A DNA stretch of 64,000 nt, taken from Trichoderma breve. Lineage: Eukaryota; Ascomycota; Sordariomycetes; Hypocreales; Hypocreaceae. The notes beneath the pieces are model-generated. The model was not told the DNA's origin, did no database searches, and was given only the letters and a program-made list of their open reading frames with translations. Shown in pieces: positions 60,101 to 64,000 of the stretch (within the stretch, counting starts at the first letter, position 1; the number at the start of each line of letters is the position of its first letter). The DNA lies in contig NC_079233.1 in the NCBI RefSeq assembly GCF_028502605.1, positions 806,001 to 870,000 on the forward strand, read 5' to 3'. The position numbers and the translations under genes are program-made.

Positions 60101-61991
60101 GGTTGGGCCTTGCGGAGGCGGTCCGGAGGGGCTGGCAGTTGCGGCAGCTCTAGGCATCTGCATTTTGTTTCCTGGACCTCCTGGGCCGGGGGGGCCTCTA
60201 GGAGGGCCTCCGGGTGCTCTTGGTGGCGCACCGGCCGGAGGAGGTGTACCTGGCCCTCCAAGGCCTGGTGAGCCAGTTGGTTCCATGCCATTGGAAACAA
60301 TTCTCCGGGTAGCTGGTTCGTTGTTGATGCTGGATGGGCCACCGACAATCATGTTTCCAGGTTCGGGAGGGCCTCCTCCGTTGGATCCATCGCGCATCGG
60401 GGGCTGTCTGTTGGGATTCGATGCATCGCTTGGCCGTCGCGCTTGGGGTATTCTCTGGGGCCCTCCTGGAGCATCGTTGGGATATCGAATCTTAGTCGTG
60501 TCCAATACGTAGAGAATGCCAAGATCGTTAGTAGACGAAGAAGCAGTGCTAGGTTCTCCGCCAAGCACAACAATGGATTTTCCAACTGTGGTCATGCTGT
60601 GTCCAGATCGAGCCGAGGGAGAGGGACCCATATTCTGGAAAGTATACCACCTCCGTTGCGTGATACGGAACGCTGCAAGGTCTCCCAAATCAGTGCCTTC
60701 ATCAGTCCTTCCTCCGAAAATATACATAACATCGTCCACCAGGGCAGCAGCGTGACCTTCTCGAGGAGCGGGAATGTAGCCAATGCAATCTAACTGCGAC
60801 CACTTGTTGACTGCGGGATCGTAACACCAGACGTCGTTGAACCATTGGAAACCATTCGTGCCACCAAACCTAACAAGAGTGGTCAGAGAGAACAACAGCT
60901 GTATAGGGTCGGTTTAGTACACATACAGATACATCTTATCGTTAAATGTCACCATGGAATGGTTCGTTCGCGCGGCGGGCATCTTGGGGCTCGCTTCTGC
61001 CTTAAGAAGAATTTCCCATCGATTGGTCGGCGACTGCAGTTGGTTGAGATCAAACGCAGAGAGATCGTTCATAAAGAAGCCCTCGACTTGACCACCAAAG
61101 ATGAATATCTTGGAGCCAAGAATGTTAAGCGAGTGACCATATCGTCCCGATGGACGAGGCCCTGCGGGCAGGGCGCGGGACCAGTGCCGTGTTGCTACAA
61201 ACAAGAATTGTGGTAAGATTCTCGATGCCCTTGCCATTTAGGGGAATTCAATAGGCGATAAAGACTCACAAGTATTAAGTAGATATAGCGTCTCATCTAA
61301 GATGTCATTATCATCAATCTTGGTGTCTCCGCCATAAACGATGAATGCATTGCCGACTAGCAGACTAGCATGGCCAACGCGAGGCCCCGGGCCCTCGGCG
61401 GTTGTCGCCAGTGGGTAACATGTCATGCTACCACCGGCCTCGATCATCCAAAGGTCACCCTTTACAGTCGAGGAGTTGATCAGACCACCCATCAGATAAA
61501 CGTCTCCCTCCTTGGAGGCGACCGAGTTGACGGCGGCGCCATATCGAGGAAATGGACTGGGATGCGACGAAGTGTACGTCAAGCGCCGCTGCGACCACGG
61601 ATAGAGCGAGGCGTTGGAATTGTTGCTCACGGGCGGTTGGTTTCGAAACTTGAGGGTTTGCGCGTGTTAGATGTCACACTGCGGTAGTCGGTGGGATTAG
61701 CTCCGAACAAAGGTCACTCACAGGCAAATCACTGGGCTGGGACGTATCAACGCTTCCTGTGCGGCGGCCGTGGCCTTGGACTTGGCCCTGATCTGGGCTA
61801 GAGGTATTGGTGTCGTTGTCGATAGAATGCAGGCTTCCCGTTGGCGTCGCGCGCTGCAATGCTGTGTTCTTGTCGTCTCTGGCGACTGCGCGCCCCGGGG
61901 CATTCTGGATGGACCCCTGAGAGCCTGAGCTGCCGTCGCGACTGGTAGTCGTACGGTCCTGGTGCTTCTTGGACTTGAAAAGAAACGCCAT
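57128..61991 (-). CDS. Tea1/KelA-type kelch-repeat cell-end protein
   Basis: Four exons on the minus strand, 61991-61722, 61648-61270, 61194-60927 and 60869-57128, give 1552 residues. After a disordered start (MAFLFKSKKHQDR), kelch repeats run from about 100 to 430. Their GG doublets are in YLMGGLINSS, FIVYGGDTKI, IFIFGGQVEG, MYLFGGTNGF, MYIFGGRTDE and IVVLGGEPST, six blades in all. Next comes a Pro/Gly-rich linker with an eight-residue MQR-repeat. From about 730 to 1460 there is a long coiled coil, and then a short tail. Blades plus coiled coil is the Tea1 (fission yeast) and KelA/TeaA (Aspergillus) design. Those proteins travel on microtubule plus ends and mark the growing cell tip for formin-based polarity. 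Introns are 73, 75 and 57 nt and all keep frame. The start is the ATG at 61991, the first in the only open frame that joins exon 2. Confidence 0.92.
59603..59788 (-). repeat. 24-bp coding minisatellite (MQR-x-PP/AP-(E/D)-G repeats)
   Basis: Inside the kelch gene, eight successive 24-base units encode VQRATPEG, MQRATPDG, MQRPAPDG, four copies of MQRGPPEG, and MQRPAP. The four central copies are nearly identical at DNA level, and the outer ones have diverged. Such arrays change copy number by slippage. Confidence 0.85.
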
Positions 61992-64000
61992 GGTCGGCTG
62001 CGGACCGCTCGCTGGCGGAATATGTGCAGTGGCGTGTTCGCAGGCGGACGAGGGACGATGTGGTGGTTGTCGAGGTTGTTGAGGTTAACGAACGTGGGTG
62101 AATGGCGACTTGGAGAATCTACTGTAGAATCTCCAAACAAAGCAGCAACGAGAGGATTGCGCGCACACGCACACGATGACACGGACGGCTCAACAAGGCC
62201 AAAGAGAGAGTGACTGGAGAATTGTTAGGAAAGAAGGGGGTCGAAGCTCGAGCGTCGAGATGGCTGGACAAGCATCTGTGGGAAGTATCCGGGGGAGTAT
62301 CGCCGAAATTTCAGTGGCCACCTATTTTGGGGGGGAGCGGGAGTGCGGCAGGAGAGAAAAGGGCCAAGATCTGAACCGTGAAGCAGCAACGCTCGTTTGC
62401 TCTGCCGTTCGCGAACCTGCGGAATGGAGATAGCAGCTCGCAATTGCTCGGAAACAGAGGACAGTAAAGCCCAACGAGAGAGAGCTGAGGACTGAACTCA
62501 AGGCGGGAAAAGCCACAGCGACTGCTGGTGGTGATGGATTGGATTTGGAGCTGGCACGGGGGACAAAGACAAAGGCGCCCATCCAGTTCACCTCAGTTCG
62601 TTTCTGGTGCTGGGCTGCGTTTCGGCCTCCTGTCACAGTGCCAGGGCCAGGCCAGCGGGCCAATTAGCGGGCGATGCTGGTCCTTGGGGTGCTTGAGTGA
62701 ACATTTTTAGGGGCTGCAGGCTCACCAATGTGCACTAACCTCCTGTAGGTACTGACGTACCGCCGTGCCTCAGCATGGCGTTGTGGGGGACTCCTAACAG
62801 CAGTGACCTGGGGGGTACATGCAGGTGCGCCAGAGGGAGCGGCGATCACTTGGTCCCTCAGCTGTAGCGCTCTGCAGGTCGGAGATGGCGACGATGTGGA
62901 GCAGGCCAGAAATCAAGGGGCTGGAGGGGCAGCGACAGGCATTTCAGCGTCGGATACGGGAAGGCTGACGCAAGGAACAATCTGAAGTGGCGAGCCAATG
63001 CTCTGCAGTTTCGTCTGGAAGCTCGTCTGCGAAAGAAAAAGAGTCCACTGCTGACCTCATCGTGCTCGTGCCTGCATCGGTTGGAGCAGACAGACGGACC
63101 CCGTAACAAGTGCTACATGTCAGATATAATAATAATCTACGAGCACCTTATGCTTGAAAATAGAAATGCGCCACCTGCTGCAGTATTTCGTATGATTTCT
63201 TCACGTCCATTTGATTCCCGACAGCTTGGTTGCTCCGCATACCGGTCGGTACATACTGTAGTACATGCCACTTGGTAGCCGCCCGGCAATTCCAATGCTG
63301 ATCGCGGTTGGCTTCATGCTCCTGATCAATTTCCTCCCCTATTGTCTCGCGGGCAATTATTAGTACTACTCGTGCTATTAACCCGGAAAAGCCTTGGCTG
63401 AGTCGGCAAGCTGATTTGCCCCAGTCGCACACGTTTGTGAGCCGCCCACCAGCAGGGGCAGAACCTCGTCGATCATATTTGCCTGCTCCTGTTACCCTGT
63501 ACGCGGCCCAGCAATGGGGAGATTTGATGCTTCTGGGCAACACGCGAGCTAAAAATATCAATGCTCTATTGACGGACGTGAAAGATTTTTTTTCTTTCCC
63601 CTCTCTCTCGAGGTCAAGAAAGCCCGCACTTTGTTGACCCAGTCGGCGTGAATTTGTAAGTGAGCCCGCTACTGTAAGTACCTGGAGCTAATGCATCACG
63701 CGTATTTCGTTACCACAAAGGACTCGTAGAAATGGAAGCGTCTATTTCGAGCTCCAAAATGGCCTTGGCTGCTTCCAACCCAATACGCGCACAGACCGTC
63801 TAATCTAGATTCCTCGTTCGAGTGCTAAGCCCTAAATGGCCATTATCGAAGTAAAAGGAACACTGTGTGCTGCTTGGCGGCGTGTCTCATTCAATGTCTT
63901 GATGCCAGCAATCTTCACATCAGCTCAGGCACATGTATTGTTGTCTCGTCGTAACGCGCGACGGTAGCTGAGCATCAGCTACGAAGTACCTCGTAGGGCA
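61992..64000. other. Upstream region of the kelch gene, to the window edge
   Basis: 2 kb. It contains the kelch promoter and leader and then mixed-composition DNA with no supportable gene. ORFs such as 62322-62663 and 63148-63561 (both minus) have no recognisable motif. A gene entering from the right edge cannot be excluded but is not visible. Confidence 0.5.

Noticed and set aside
59487..60512. 341-codon Gly/Pro-rich ORF on the plus strand
   Set aside because: Antisense of the Pro-rich linker of the kelch gene, including the minisatellite.

Overview
The window is nuclear DNA of a filamentous ascomycete, most likely a Sordariomycete of the order Hypocreales and perhaps Trichoderma-like. The genus is a guess from style, not a match. 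The evidence is short spliceosomal introns (about 50-90 nt) with CTRAC branch sites, a peroxisomal malate synthase ending in SKL, a FlbC-type conidiation regulator, a fungal Gin4/Hsl1-type kinase, a Tea1-type kelch protein, an intron-bearing nuclear tRNA-Gly, and intergenic DNA rich in GTAC motifs. All multi-exon models below were spliced by eye and checked for frame.

Layout. 1-50: start of a gene leaving the window on the left. 4.9-6.0 kb: an Mcm1-type MADS-box factor behind a long pyrimidine-rich leader. 9.2-9.7 kb: a small two-exon coiled-coil protein. 10.3-11.0 kb: a Ctr copper transporter. 12.3-16.2 kb: a decayed stretch with a cytochrome P450 pseudogene and a 2EXR-family gene carrying one nonsense codon. 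19.9-21.2 kb: the FlbC-like C2H2 regulator. 21.2-34.4 kb: about 13 kb in which I can support no gene, with one AT-rich tandem array. 34.5-41.1 kb: an accessory island with a divergent pair. On the left is a HeLo-like/DUF7580-type pseudokinase protein. On the right is a 1327-residue protein joining C2H2-like fingers, three sequence repeats, a long coiled coil and, on a separate last exon, a GATA zinc finger. A broken coiled-coil copy lies just downstream. 41.2-62.0 kb: conserved housekeeping genes (malate synthase, Gin4/Hsl1-like kinase, a short-chain dehydrogenase, tRNA-Gly(GCC), SMC5, Tea1/KelA-like kelch protein). 62-64 kb: upstream DNA of the kelch gene.

How they fit. Mcm1, the FlbC-like factor, the septin-associated kinase and the kelch cell-end protein all bear on growth, polarity and development, but they are not a cluster. 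Smc5 acts in DNA repair and malate synthase in the glyoxylate cycle. The most unusual part is the 34.5-41.1 kb pair. Its two protein types belong to lineage-variable fungal families, and they share a 299-bp divergent promoter containing a perfect inverted repeat. A role in self/non-self recognition or stress signalling is inference only.
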